Position numbers and translations under genes: made by a program
Assembly (NCBI RefSeq): GCF_000817785.2
Contig: NZ_JTCM02000002.1
Span: 1 to 64,000, forward strand
Direction: 5' to 3'
Source of the DNA: Hassallia byssoidea VB512170
Lineage (GTDB): Bacteria; Cyanobacteriota; Cyanobacteriia; Cyanobacteriales; Nostocaceae
DNA: 64,000 nucleotides
Part shown: positions 9,570 through 18,167 of the stretch, piece after piece
How positions within the stretch are numbered: the first letter of the stretch is position 1
Layout of the letters: each line of letters opens with the position of its first letter
The notes under the pieces: generated by a model
Databases searched by the model: none
Told to the model about the DNA's origin: nothing
The model's input: the letters and a program-made list of their open reading frames with translations, nothing else

Positions 9570-9603
9570 CGAAAATAAATAAGGGAAGGCAAGTGCCTTC
9601 CCT
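9570..9603 (-). terminator. Terminator after the 2OG-Fe(II) oxygenase gene
   Basis: Perfect 10-bp arms AGGGAAGGCA/TGCCTTCCCT at 9582-9603, followed on the minus strand by TATTTATTTT. It lies about 50 bases past the stop of the minus-strand gene at 9653. Confidence 0.75.
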
Positions 9604-9652
9604 GAAGTTAAAGATTCAGAATAGTAATATAGAGTGTTTTTACTGAATTGGT

Positions 9653-10534
9653 TTATCGGCGAACCCACCCATTAATCGTAAAGCGGCTATCTGCAAAAGC
9701 TTTAGATGGGCAACTCACAGGCAATACTTCATGCATATAACGGCTAAGGAAAAATACAATGCTGTTATTGCGAGGTTCTACTGTTTTGAAAGTCTCTGCC
9801 TTGACATACAAATTGTTGGAAATCTTGCTGTCATAAATCAACAACTCACCACCAGAAAAAGGCTTCGGTTCTTGGTAAAAGTAGTAAACGTAGGTGAGTT
9901 CTCTTGTTGCAGTGTCTGGACTGCCATTATCATTATGAATTTTGTAATAATTACCATCATTATGTGAAGTCATTTGACTTTCGATTTGAGATATAGAAAA
10001 TGATGGTAATCCTAATTTGCTTATAACATCAGGAATCATCGCTTTAATTTTCTTTAAAATTAGTTCAGAAAATTCAGGAAATGAATAGAGAACCATTGAG
10101 CGGCGATAATTTTCGTCGTTGGTTGAAGTACTAGTAGGTACGAATGCTGACTCTTTTTTGAGAACGTATTCGAGTAATCGCTTATATTCTTTCGGTTTAA
10201 AAAAATTATCTATTTGTACATAATAGGAAGGGAAAATGTCTGTATTTTTAGGTTTTACTTCTTCTATTTGCTGTACCAAAATTGGCGGTTCTGTGACTAC
10301 ACCAACGAGGTGTTCGCTGGGAAAAGACAATAGAGAACTACCTTCATTCATAGGAATTTGAAATAAACCATGACAAGTAGATTCTTGCTTGTAGGCACGC
10401 GCTACAACAGTTGTTAAAAGATTATGCAGTACAGGTGCATCTGATTTCAAATAAATGTTGTATTCGTGTCCTCCAGATAAAAGAAGTTTAACTTTGATAT
10501 CTTGGGATTCAAGCTGCTGCGAAGCTGATTGCAT
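9653..10534 (-). CDS. 2OG-Fe(II) oxygenase, prolyl 4-hydroxylase-like
   Basis: Predicted iron- and 2-oxoglutarate-dependent oxygenase, 293 aa from ATG 10534. The open frame extends upstream to a TTG at 10618, but a GCAGG sits about 9 bases before the ATG. C-terminal catalytic domain: iron-binding HxD in YYKIHNDNG, distal His in RYMHEVLPV, and the 2OG-contacting Arg in SRFTINGWVRR. The N-terminal half (about 110 residues) has no family I recognise. The substrate cannot be told; family members hydroxylate prolines in proteins or peptides. No adjacent partner gene is evident. Confidence 0.82.
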   Translation of the reverse strand: MQSASQQLESQDIKVKLLLSGGHEYNIYLKSDAPVLHNLLTTVVARAYKQESTCHGLFQIPMNEGSSLLSFPSEHLVGVVTEPPILVQQIEEVKPKNTDIFPSYYVQIDNFFKPKEYKRLLEYVLKKESAFVPTSTSTNDENYRRSMVLYSFPEFSELILKKIKAMIPDVISKLGLPSFSISQIESQMTSHNDGNYYKIHNDNGSPDTATRELTYVYYFYQEPKPFSGGELLIYDSKISNNLYVKAETFKTVEPRNNSIVFFLSRYMHEVLPVSCPSKAFADSRFTINGWVRR

Positions 10535-10660
10535 AAAAATTGCCTGCTTTTGAATGTTGATAGCTGGGACTGTTGTTAAGAGTAAGGCTGAAAGGCTAAT
10601 ATCAAGCCTGAATGTCAAAATGTTTGTTAAGTAGATGGGCAGAAATAAACGCGCTTGTTA

Positions 10661-10714
10661 GTAGTAAGGGCTTCAGCCCTTAAATGTTATGAGCGGTAAA
10701 CCGCTCACTACGAA
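10661..10714. repeat. GTAGTRAG palindrome family, copy a
   Basis: Two short hairpins (AAGGGCTTCAGCCCTT and GAGCGGTAAACCGCTC) bracketed by GTAGTAAG...CTCACTACGAA. The same architecture recurs at 27478, 33640, 39658, 52272 and 63559. Confidence 0.75.
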
Positions 10715-10866
10715 TCAGGACATTATTTTATGTTTAATTTCGCCCACTTACTTATTTACCCAATAATCATTGGTTCTAGCATGAAGAGAGGAAGTTTGTC
10801 ATGACTAATTTCCACATAAACGTCTCAAGTTTAGTAGAGTAAAAATATTTTTATTTTTAAATAGCA

Positions 10867-10897
10867 AAATTCCGTAGTTTTATTGACTACGGAATTT
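10867..10897 (-). terminator. Terminator of hflX
   Basis: Perfect 12-bp arms AAATTCCGTAGT/ACTACGGAATTT, about 35 bases past the hflX stop, with A/T runs on both sides, so it may work in both directions. Confidence 0.7.
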
Positions 10898-10931
10898 TTT
10901 AACTTAAAGTTAATAAGTCCTGTTTCAGTAT

Positions 10932-12479
10932 TTACCGAGAAGAAGTGGCGTATTCAATTAGTAGAGCAAGACGCTGGCGGAGAGTTTCTAATCCCAGGCG
11001 ATCGCTTGCGGAAATAAACACCGCTAAGGGAAACTCTTCTTGAGCTAAAGCTAAAGTTTCACTATCCACTTGGTCTATTTTGTTAAAAGCAACCAGCGCA
11101 GGTCCTGGAGTCACTGGCATTGCTGCTAAAATTTCTCTAACGGCGCGAATATGACTCAACCAAGCAGGATGTGACAAATCTACTAAATGCAGTAAAGCAT
11201 CAGCTTCTGTAACTTCCTCTAAAGTGGCACGAAAGGCATCCATTAATGATGCAGGCAATTCGTGGATAAATCCGACTGTATCTGTCAGCAGAATTTCCTG
11301 AGTTTCACCTGTATCAGCATGGGGAATGATTAGCCGACGTGTGGTCGGGTCGAGTGTGGCAAATAGCTGGTCAGCCGTGTAAATTTCCGCATTAGTTAGG
11401 GCATTGAGCAAGGTAGACTTGCCCGCGTTGGTATAACCAACCAAAGCCACTGAGGGAACTTCACGATGTTGTCGCTTTTGCCGCAGTCGCGAACGATGCG
11501 CTTGCAGTTGATTGACTTCTTGTTGTAGTCGAGAAATGCGCCTTCCAATACCACGGCGTTCGGTTTCTAGTTTGGTTTCACCAGGACCGCGAGTACCAAT
11601 ACCACCACCCAACCTAGACATTGCCTGACCTCTACCTGTAAGTCGCGGCAGCATATATTCTAACTGTGCCAGTTCTACTTGCAATTTACCTGCACGAGAC
11701 TGAGCGCGTTGGGCAAAGATATCTAAAATAACTTCGGTGCGGTCAACTACCCGGACACCAATTTGTAATTCTAAGTTACGGACTTGGGCGGGTGAGAGGT
11801 CGCGGTCAAAGACGACGAGATTTGCGCCGATGGTTTGAGCGGTGAGGGCAATTTCTTGTACTTTACCTTCGCCGACTACTGTTTGCGGATGAATGCGCGA
11901 TCGCTTTTGTTGCACTGTCTGCAATACGTCTCCCCCGGCGGTATCGACCAACCGTGCCAATTCCGCTAATGTATCTTGGAATTGTTGGGGTGTAGTATCA
12001 TCAGTAAATACACCGACAATCAAAACGCTATCGCGATCGGCATCTACTTCTTGAGCAACAAATTCCCGCCGGAAGTCTGCTTCTAATGCTTCCACCAAGT
12101 CCAGAAAATCCTGGTTTGTCAGCACGTCTAAGCTGAGGGGCGGTGATATATTCCAACTTGGAGATGGAATATTGCTTGATGCTGTCAGCGTTGCCGGACT
12201 TGCGATCGCTACGCGGGATTGAGCCGTCAGGTGCGCTAAATAAGCTTCTTTGACGTACCCTGTAGCGCCACCACCCCGCTTTGTAAATCCCGTTCCGGTT
12301 ATATTTAGCACAACTAGGGCATCTAGGCGTTGCAGTGCCATCGATGTCAGCGCCGCTTCGTTGGGCGGTTCTGACTTGAGATGAGTGGAGATACAACGAA
12401 TACCGCTGAGTCGTTCTGCACCGTAGCGGGGCAATTCCAGCAGTGGGATTTGCGTTTGACGCGGTGAACCTACCCCCAC
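10932..12479 (-). CDS. hflX: Ribosome-associated GTPase HflX
   Basis: GTPase that splits stalled or stressed ribosomes. N-terminal HflX domain (about 150-330) with the arginine/glycine-rich GGGIGTRGPGETKLE and a coiled-coil, then a G domain with G1 GYTNAGKST, G3 DTVGFI and G4 NKID. 515 aa from the first canonical start (GTG 12479). The open frame continues upstream without a stop for 64 more codons, to an ATA at 12671 that begins IETIFGNLQGLKSSQLKQL; this looks like the normal N-terminus of cyanobacterial HflX but lacks ATG, GTG or TTG. The true start is therefore uncertain. Confidence 0.93.
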   Translation of the reverse strand: MGVGSPRQTQIPLLELPRYGAERLSGIRCISTHLKSEPPNEAALTSMALQRLDALVVLNITGTGFTKRGGGATGYVKEAYLAHLTAQSRVAIASPATLTASSNIPSPSWNISPPLSLDVLTNQDFLDLVEALEADFRREFVAQEVDADRDSVLIVGVFTDDTTPQQFQDTLAELARLVDTAGGDVLQTVQQKRSRIHPQTVVGEGKVQEIALTAQTIGANLVVFDRDLSPAQVRNLELQIGVRVVDRTEVILDIFAQRAQSRAGKLQVELAQLEYMLPRLTGRGQAMSRLGGGIGTRGPGETKLETERRGIGRRISRLQQEVNQLQAHRSRLRQKRQHREVPSVALVGYTNAGKSTLLNALTNAEIYTADQLFATLDPTTRRLIIPHADTGETQEILLTDTVGFIHELPASLMDAFRATLEEVTEADALLHLVDLSHPAWLSHIRAVREILAAMPVTPGPALVAFNKIDQVDSETLALAQEEFPLAVFISASDRLGLETLRQRLALLIEYATSSR

Positions 12480-12948
12480 GCGGATGACTTGTCCGCGACG
12501 ATTGAGGTAGGCACATACGGCTTGATTGATTTCTGTACTAATTGCTGCCAGTCGCTGGGAAAATTCAGGCGTAGTTAGGCGATCGCCTGGTATGCGCTGG
12601 TGATACAGCCTAGCTAGTTGCTTTAGCTGGCTGGATTTTAGTCCTTGGAGATTACCAAAGATAGTCTCTATAGGCGTTTATGACCAGTAATATGGTCCCC
12701 CGAATCCTTCTATGTCTATTTTACAACACAGATTTCGCCTCAAACTCTTACTTTTGGGGGATGCGATGAATTTTAAGCTTTGATTACTGGTTCAGCAGAT
12801 TATACAATTTGTTAACAATTTCAGCTTGTGTATCAGGTGACTTGGATAGTCATCATAAAGTGCTTCGTTTTCTGGTGCGTAGCCTTGCAAAAATGCATCA
12901 TGGCTACTGGACTGACACAGCTAAAATTCAGTTTTAACGCTCATTTTC

Positions 12949-13248
12949 TCAGGATGTTTGTTCTGTATTTGGAGTTGCAGGTTCTTCAATTATCAGCGTG
13001 ACTCGGTATTCACCTGGCGTTATATCACCATCAAGCTGTACTGTCAATTTGCCATCAGGTGTCACAATAGCTTCTACTTTCACAGTGCGTAAGGTGACAT
13101 ATCTATCGCCGTCATTAGATGTAATATTCACTGGTATTTTGCCCTGATAGCTGCGATATTTTTCATGATATTTTCCCCTTACTGCTTTGCTGAAGTCATA
13201 TCTTTCTACGATTTCATGGTCATCGTTCTGATTAGATATATTGTTCAT
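12949..13248 (-). CDS. Antitoxin-like partner of BrnT
   Basis: 99 aa from ATG 13248 (preceded by AAAGAAGAA); an upstream in-frame GTG at 13284 is possible. Recognisable stretch: RYDFSKAVRGKYHEKY, a motif common in small cyanobacterial antitoxins beside BrnT-like toxins, then a beta-rich C-terminal half ending in acidic EEPATPNTEQTS. It overlaps the end of the toxin gene by 17 bp, implying translational coupling. The antitoxin role is inferred from this context. Confidence 0.72.
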   Translation of the reverse strand: MNNISNQNDDHEIVERYDFSKAVRGKYHEKYRSYQGKIPVNITSNDGDRYVTLRTVKVEAIVTPDGKLTVQLDGDITPGEYRVTLIIEEPATPNTEQTS

Positions 13249-13513
13249 AAATTCTTCTTTCACGACTTGTAGCTTGACGGGCACTGATTATACGAATATT
13301 ATCGCCCCGTTCTGTGTAGACAACAAATAAAAGCCTTTGAGCCTGAGAATATCCAATGGCTAAAAAGCGATATTCCTCAGTAGAGTGTAGGGTATCATCA
13401 AGGGTGAGATAGAATGGATCTGCAAATACTATCGATGCTTCATCAAAAGAAACGCCGTGTTTTCCCAGGTTTGCTATTGCCTTTTCATCATCCCATTCCC
13501 AATTATTTGTCAT
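13232..13513 (-). CDS. brnT: BrnT-family ribonuclease toxin
   Basis: 93 aa, the usual BrnT length. Typical features: WEWDDEKAIANLGKHGVSFDEA near the start, the central FADPFYLTLDD, the strand FLAIGYSQ.RLLFVVYTERGDNIRIISAR and the C-terminal ATSRERRIYEQ. By family knowledge BrnT is a RelE-fold RNase neutralised by the downstream antitoxin. Toxin-first order with overlapping genes fits brnTA modules. Confidence 0.88.
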   Translation of the reverse strand: MTNNWEWDDEKAIANLGKHGVSFDEASIVFADPFYLTLDDTLHSTEEYRFLAIGYSQAQRLLFVVYTERGDNIRIISARQATSRERRIYEQYI

Positions 13514-13652
13514 TATCTAATTAACAGCGTAGACGCATAGCGGCTTGCCGTAAGGCATCGCTCCTGATACTCATTTTAATAAATCATAATTTTATTTAAT
13601 AATCTAACTTTGTTTATCTTATTAAAATTAGGAAATTATTTAACACTCACTC
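13514..13652. other. Short AT-rich spacer
   Basis: AT-rich spacer between the TPR gene end and the BrnT start, containing the cyanobacterial repeat-like CATAGCGGCTTGCCGTAAGGCATCG (13535-13560). No gene. Confidence 0.4.
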
Positions 13653-16100
13653 TTAGCTTCTTAAATTTTGAGCCGCGAGATAGATTTTACTCCATTCGCC
13701 CATTACCTGATGAGTTTTGAGTTTTAACTGTTTAGCAATTTCTTCGATGGATTTGCCTGCTTTTCGCAGTGACAATAACTGCCGCTCAATTAAAGTCAAT
13801 TTTGACTGTAATTGCTGCCATTGCTGCGGTGTTAATCCCAAATTGTGTTCGTCTAGAGAAATTTCTAGCCAGTTATCTACTAGTTCCGGTTTGCCTTTGA
13901 CGGCAAAGACACGCACGGCATGGTAGCTAATTTTCTCCCGCAGTCGGTAAATTTCTTTAATTGGCTTACTCAGTTTTTTGGCGATTTCATCTTGGGATTT
14001 GCCTTGCATATACAGTCGCAGCCATTCCACAGCCTCTTGTCCAATATTTTCTTGTAAATAATTTTCAAATTCCTGTTTTACCACTTTACTCAGTATTTGC
14101 TGTTCTTCTAGTTGTTGTGCTTCTTGATATTGTGTGATCGCCTGACTATCCAGCAACTCAACCTGATTTTGAATATTCTCTGTGACAATCTCTTCGTTTT
14201 CTGTGAGAATTTCTTCAGAAATTAGTCTAATTAAATCACTACCTGGCACTTGAGTTAAGCCACCACGCTGGGTGCGTCGCAAGTAATTTACAAAACGGTA
14301 AGCTAGTAATGGTTGATTACGTACTGGTCGCAGGCAATATTCTTCCATGCTGGCAAACAGCAAAGAATTCTGTAGTCTGGAATCACTTGTAAACTCGGCG
14401 ATGGAAGCCATTTGCTGTTGCATGTAGTTATCACTTTGCAGTAATTCTTGGAGTACTTCTTGCAACACATCCATGACACTTCGCTGGCGATCGCGACTCA
14501 GAGAAATCCAAGTCTGGATTTTATTCCGTAATGTCACTAAACTCCCTAGCCGAGTGATTAAATTGCGGTAAGCACGCTCTCTTGCCATTCCTAAGTAGCG
14601 CTGACGTAAAATCCGATAGCGATATTCCATCGCTTGTTTGGCTATATCGAGTTCTTTAGAGTTGAGCTTCTCAAAGCGTCCTAAGTCCTTTCCTAAAAGC
14701 CAGTTAATAATACTTTCCCTATTTATCTCACTTTGTTCTGGACACTCGAAAAACAGCTCCGAACGCCAATAGTGTGCCAGTTTTGCTGCTAATGAAGGGA
14801 TGGGCAGGTTGTACTCTTCGTAGCTGACTACATCAGACAATAGACTTTGTACTTTGAACAAGAAATTTTCGATAGCCAATTCATCTAATGCGTTGGCTAA
14901 GAGATGCGAGGCTTCAGCGTAGTCAGGTTTTAACTCAATGACTTTGTTGTGGCTAGCCATCGCCTCTTCCAAAGAGTCTAATCCATACAGCGCATTGCCA
15001 CGAGCATACCAAGCTTTGTGGTCATCAGGTTTAATTTTTAACGCTTTGTCTAAGCTGGCGATCGCTTCTGAAAAGCGTCTTGACTTAAATAGGGCAATAC
15101 CTTTGTTGTACCAAGCTTCGTGAAATTCTGGTTGAATGTAAACAGCTTGATCAAAAGCTGTGATCGCGTCTTCATAGCGTTGCAGGCGATCGCATAGCAC
15201 AGCACCTCGGTTATTCCAAGCTAAGTAGAAATGAGGTTTGATTTTCACAGCTTCATCAAAAGAGGCGATCGCTTCTTCATAGCGTCCTAAATTTTGCAAT
15301 GCAATACCCCTGTTGTACCGAGCTTGGTAATAATCAGGTATTATTTTCACAGCTTCGTTGTAGGACGCTATTGCTCCTTCATATTCGTTAGCAGCGACTA
15401 ATAAATTTCCAAGTTTAAATAGTAAACTTGCCCTACGAATTTCTGTAGGATGTTTTTCTGTAAGAAGTTCTTGAATTTCCAAGATTTTCTCGATCTTTTT
15501 TTCCGGGCTTAGTTTCAAATATTCCTCATAGTCTGCTTCATCTAGTAGACGAGATGTTTCTTCCTCTACCACTTCTGGTGTTGTAGGTAATTCAAATACA
15601 CCAGAACGCCAATCAAAAAAATCTGGAGCGCGGTGAATTAAATAATTAATCGAAAATGACCACAATAGAAAAACAAAGCCAAATTTTAAATCATCTCTAA
15701 ACCTTTCTCGCTGTTGGTTTAAGTGATTTAAAATTGGCGGAACACTACTTAAATTGCTAAATTGTCCTTCTGTTATTTCGTCAAATTTTCTTTGTTCATA
15801 CTTATATAAAGAATATTCCAAACCTTTAATCAATAAAATATCAACTTCCTTGTCTTTAACAAACTCAGCCACTCGCTGATATAAATTATCAATTGGCTCA
15901 ACCAAACGCAGGACTGCAATTTTTTTCTGGGGAATATCCTGCGGAAGTTTGGTAATTAAACGGTCTGACTCCGCAGGTGTACATTGCACAAAAAACAAGC
16001 CAAATCCTGCTTTTCGCTTGAGTGCGCGAACTAAGTCTTGATAGACTTCTTGTGGTTCTGGGGGTAAATCTTCATCCCAATCGCTTAAATTTTGGTTCAT
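13653..16100 (-). CDS. TPR protein with NTPase-like head and HTH-like tail
   Basis: 815 aa, no established function. Residues 15-175 resemble the NTPase module of some TPR/STAND-type proteins: strands GFGLFFVQC and VDILLIKGL, then the hallmark-like HRAPDFFDWRSGVFEL at 156-171. No P-loop GK[ST] is present, so it is probably catalytically dead. About five TPR units cover 224-410 (repeats of YNRGIALQNLGRYEEAIASF type). After a helical region come two HTH-like segments reminiscent of sigma region 4: DEIAKKLSKPIKEIYRLREK (about 685-710) and GKSIEEIAKQLKLKTHQV near 785-800. It overlaps the upstream ATPase gene by ATGA, so the two are surely coexpressed. A signalling or conflict-system role is inference. 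Confidence 0.8.
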   Translation of the reverse strand: MNQNLSDWDEDLPPEPQEVYQDLVRALKRKAGFGLFFVQCTPAESDRLITKLPQDIPQKKIAVLRLVEPIDNLYQRVAEFVKDKEVDILLIKGLEYSLYKYEQRKFDEITEGQFSNLSSVPPILNHLNQQRERFRDDLKFGFVFLLWSFSINYLIHRAPDFFDWRSGVFELPTTPEVVEEETSRLLDEADYEEYLKLSPEKKIEKILEIQELLTEKHPTEIRRASLLFKLGNLLVAANEYEGAIASYNEAVKIIPDYYQARYNRGIALQNLGRYEEAIASFDEAVKIKPHFYLAWNNRGAVLCDRLQRYEDAITAFDQAVYIQPEFHEAWYNKGIALFKSRRFSEAIASLDKALKIKPDDHKAWYARGNALYGLDSLEEAMASHNKVIELKPDYAEASHLLANALDELAIENFLFKVQSLLSDVVSYEEYNLPIPSLAAKLAHYWRSELFFECPEQSEINRESIINWLLGKDLGRFEKLNSKELDIAKQAMEYRYRILRQRYLGMARERAYRNLITRLGSLVTLRNKIQTWISLSRDRQRSVMDVLQEVLQELLQSDNYMQQQMASIAEFTSDSRLQNSLLFASMEEYCLRPVRNQPLLAYRFVNYLRRTQRGGLTQVPGSDLIRLISEEILTENEEIVTENIQNQVELLDSQAITQYQEAQQLEEQQILSKVVKQEFENYLQENIGQEAVEWLRLYMQGKSQDEIAKKLSKPIKEIYRLREKISYHAVRVFAVKGKPELVDNWLEISLDEHNLGLTPQQWQQLQSKLTLIERQLLSLRKAGKSIEEIAKQLKLKTHQVMGEWSKIYLAAQNLRS

Positions 16101-17422
16101 GGAAGTTTCGCCACAGCTTCTTTAAATTCGGGAATTCCTTGAATTAGTGGATGAATATCATACCAGCGCTGCATTTCTCCCTCTCCATCCAAATAGCGGT
16201 ATTCTAAAAGACAGCGATTATACATCAAACTGCGATACTGGTCATCGTTGATGATGCGTTTAGAAACAGAGACTTCTGCTAACAGACACCATTGATGATT
16301 TTCCACTGCGCGGCGATAGTCATCTCTAGCTTGAGTAACCGCTCGTCGAACTGCTTTTTCAGAAATGGGTAACTCTTCACTGCGTCCAATCGCATCATGT
16401 GTTAACAATAGCAAATTTCTCACATGACCTCCACTCATCAAACACAGTCTTTCCAAGGTTTGAGGATTGTCAAAAATTTCCTTTTCTAGTGATAGTTCCG
16501 GTGCAATTTGTCGGACTCGCTTGCTAATTACTTCTTTAACTTTCTTCAGTCCTGGTTCGTAAATGTCTCCTTTGTGAGTCTTAACCATAATCATCGGTAA
16601 AATCAGACATTGACCGTAAATATCCCTGATATCTGTTGCTCGTTTAGAATACAACATAGAAATCGGGACAGTGTAAATTAAATGGCAATCCAAAGCTTTG
16701 AGTTGTTCGCTGCGGTCTAAAAAAACTTCCTCATGGTTGGTGTTATCTCCATCTTTAACTAACACCATCCGGTCTAAGTTGTCTACAATTATCGCCAATT
16801 GAGTGCAGCCGTTAGGTAAATGCTTTTTCGCATCCGCTAAAAACTCATTTAAAACTTTAATTAAAGTGACTGTACGAGGATTAATTTTTTGGCGAATTTG
16901 TTGACGTAATTCGGGAACGGCTCTTAAATTTGCTGTCAGCTTGGCAAACTGCGAAAGTTGCGCTTCTACTTCCATACTCTCAAACTCTATTGGAGTTTGC
17001 GCCAAATCTTTCAACTCTAGCCAACAGTCTTTTAGCCAGTTCAGCACCGGACGAGGATTAGCAATTTTCTGTAAATCTTTGAGTAAATGACGGGTACAGG
17101 CGAGGAGAATATCTGTATACTGGGCATCTTCGGAGTCAATATCCTCTTCATCTGCGGCAAAATAGACTACATAAAATTGCCGATTCTCTAAATATTGCTT
17201 TAACCTCAGCAGTTCTGTAGATTTCCCTCCACCCCGATGTCCAGAATACAATTGGCAAGTGTTATTATTTGCCAGTCGCATCCGATTTCCTAGCTCATTC
17301 AAAATATCCGCATCTCCCCGCACTTGCTGACAATCTACATATTTCGGATCACCTGCGGGTAAGGGTTCAAAGGGGTTAAAGGCGTTGTAAAGGTTTGTGA
17401 GTAAATGTGTATGATTAACCAT
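16097..17422 (-). CDS. AAA+/STAND-like P-loop ATPase
   Basis: 441 aa from ATG 17422; a GTG six codons upstream (17440) is possible. Walker A GHRGGGKST at residues 61-69, Walker B LAIIVDNLD at about 209-217, then a sensor-like HLIYTVPISM and a C-terminal helical region with a winged-helix feel (LMSGGHVRNLLLL, later SEKAVRRAV). The motifs fit ORC/STAND-type AAA ATPases. No transmembrane segment. The stop overlaps the start of the TPR protein by 4 bp. It probably acts as a nucleotide-driven switch for that partner; this is inference. Confidence 0.8.
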   Translation of the reverse strand: MVNHTHLLTNLYNAFNPFEPLPAGDPKYVDCQQVRGDADILNELGNRMRLANNNTCQLYSGHRGGGKSTELLRLKQYLENRQFYVVYFAADEEDIDSEDAQYTDILLACTRHLLKDLQKIANPRPVLNWLKDCWLELKDLAQTPIEFESMEVEAQLSQFAKLTANLRAVPELRQQIRQKINPRTVTLIKVLNEFLADAKKHLPNGCTQLAIIVDNLDRMVLVKDGDNTNHEEVFLDRSEQLKALDCHLIYTVPISMLYSKRATDIRDIYGQCLILPMIMVKTHKGDIYEPGLKKVKEVISKRVRQIAPELSLEKEIFDNPQTLERLCLMSGGHVRNLLLLTHDAIGRSEELPISEKAVRRAVTQARDDYRRAVENHQWCLLAEVSVSKRIINDDQYRSLMYNRCLLEYRYLDGEGEMQRWYDIHPLIQGIPEFKEAVAKLP

Positions 17423-17603
17423 AGGTAACAAATATTGCACTGTTACTCATGCTAGCGAACATTATAGAGGATGTAGATAGTGGGGAACAGACGAATGAGA
17501 TCAGCCGAGAATCTCGCTTTTACCTATTGCTGCTGTAATCGTTAAAGGCGATCGCCTCCACTACCAGCTAAAGTAAACTTATCACTATATTGTCTAATTA
17601 CCC
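17423..17603. promoter_or_regulatory. Divergent promoter region
   Basis: 181 bp between the ATPase operon (minus) and the antitoxin gene (plus), so both promoters should lie here. It includes a HIP1-like GGCGATCGCC near 17548. I cannot place -10/-35 elements reliably. Confidence 0.4.
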
Positions 17604-17822
17604 ATGCTAGAAAAAACCTCGATATTTCAAAAAGCAATTGAGGCAGTAGAAGCACTCGATCCAGAAGCTCAAGTTATTCTTTTAGATATTATTAGCAAAC
17701 GCCTGAAACAACAGCGACGAGATGAATTATTAAAAGAAATCGCACAAGCAGAGAATGAATATGCTCAGGGTAATATACGACGTGGTTCAGTGGCAGATTT
17801 AATGGCGGAGTTGGACGAGTGA
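17604..17822 (+). CDS. Antitoxin-like protein of a RelE-type module
   Basis: 72 aa, acidic C-terminus (SVADLMAELDE), helical throughout (FQKAIEAVEALDPEAQVILLDIISKRL). This pattern is typical of small cyanobacterial antitoxins preceding a RelE/YafQ-type toxin. Its TGA overlaps the GTG of the following toxin remnant. The antitoxin frame is intact while the toxin is broken, so it may now be an orphan that could neutralise related toxins. Confidence 0.75.
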   Translation: MLEKTSIFQKAIEAVEALDPEAQVILLDIISKRLKQQRRDELLKEIAQAENEYAQGNIRRGSVADLMAELDE

Positions 17823-18105
17823 GAAATTTAATTTGGAGTCCGACATTTGTTCGTGCTTTTAAACGATTAGTAAAAAAAAAATCCGGAATTACGTCCTCAA
17901 ATTGAGCAGGTATTACAACAAATAGCCGAAGATCCATTTCTACCCAGTTTACGCAGTCACAAGCTAAAAGGTGATTTATCAGGTAGATGATCGTGTTCAA
18001 TTGATTATAGTAATCGTATTTTATTTAAGTTTGTGACTAATGGAGAAGGAAGGAGAAGAAGAAATATTGTTGTTGACTTTAGGTTCACATGATGATGTTT
18101 ACTAA
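17819..18105 (+). pseudogene. Decayed RelE/YafQ-type toxin gene
   Basis: Reading across frames gives a RelE-like toxin: VRNLIWSPTFVRAFKRLVKK, then NPELRPQIEQVLQQIAEDPF, then LRSHKLKGDLSG, CSIDYSNRILFKF and finally LLLTLGSHDDVY before TAA at 18103. It is broken by an extra A in a 10-A run (17872-17881), by TGA where the family has Trp (GR-stop-SCSIDYSNR, near 17986), and by a second frameshift in the GAAGGAAGGAGAAG stretch near 18050. Three lesions make sequencing error unlikely. GTG start overlaps the antitoxin stop (GTGA). Confidence 0.85.
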
Positions 18106-18167
18106 ATAAAGCATTATTTTTAATTTAGTTAATCATAATACTTGAAAAAATCAGCGCATATTTGATA

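Larger units (their letters stand above)
9147..9652. other. AT-rich intergenic region with two hairpins
   Basis: No gene. It probably holds the promoter of the PEP-CTERM gene. Two strong hairpins lie toward the oxygenase gene (listed separately at 9473 and 9570). The rest is A/T runs without a clear motif. Confidence 0.5.
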
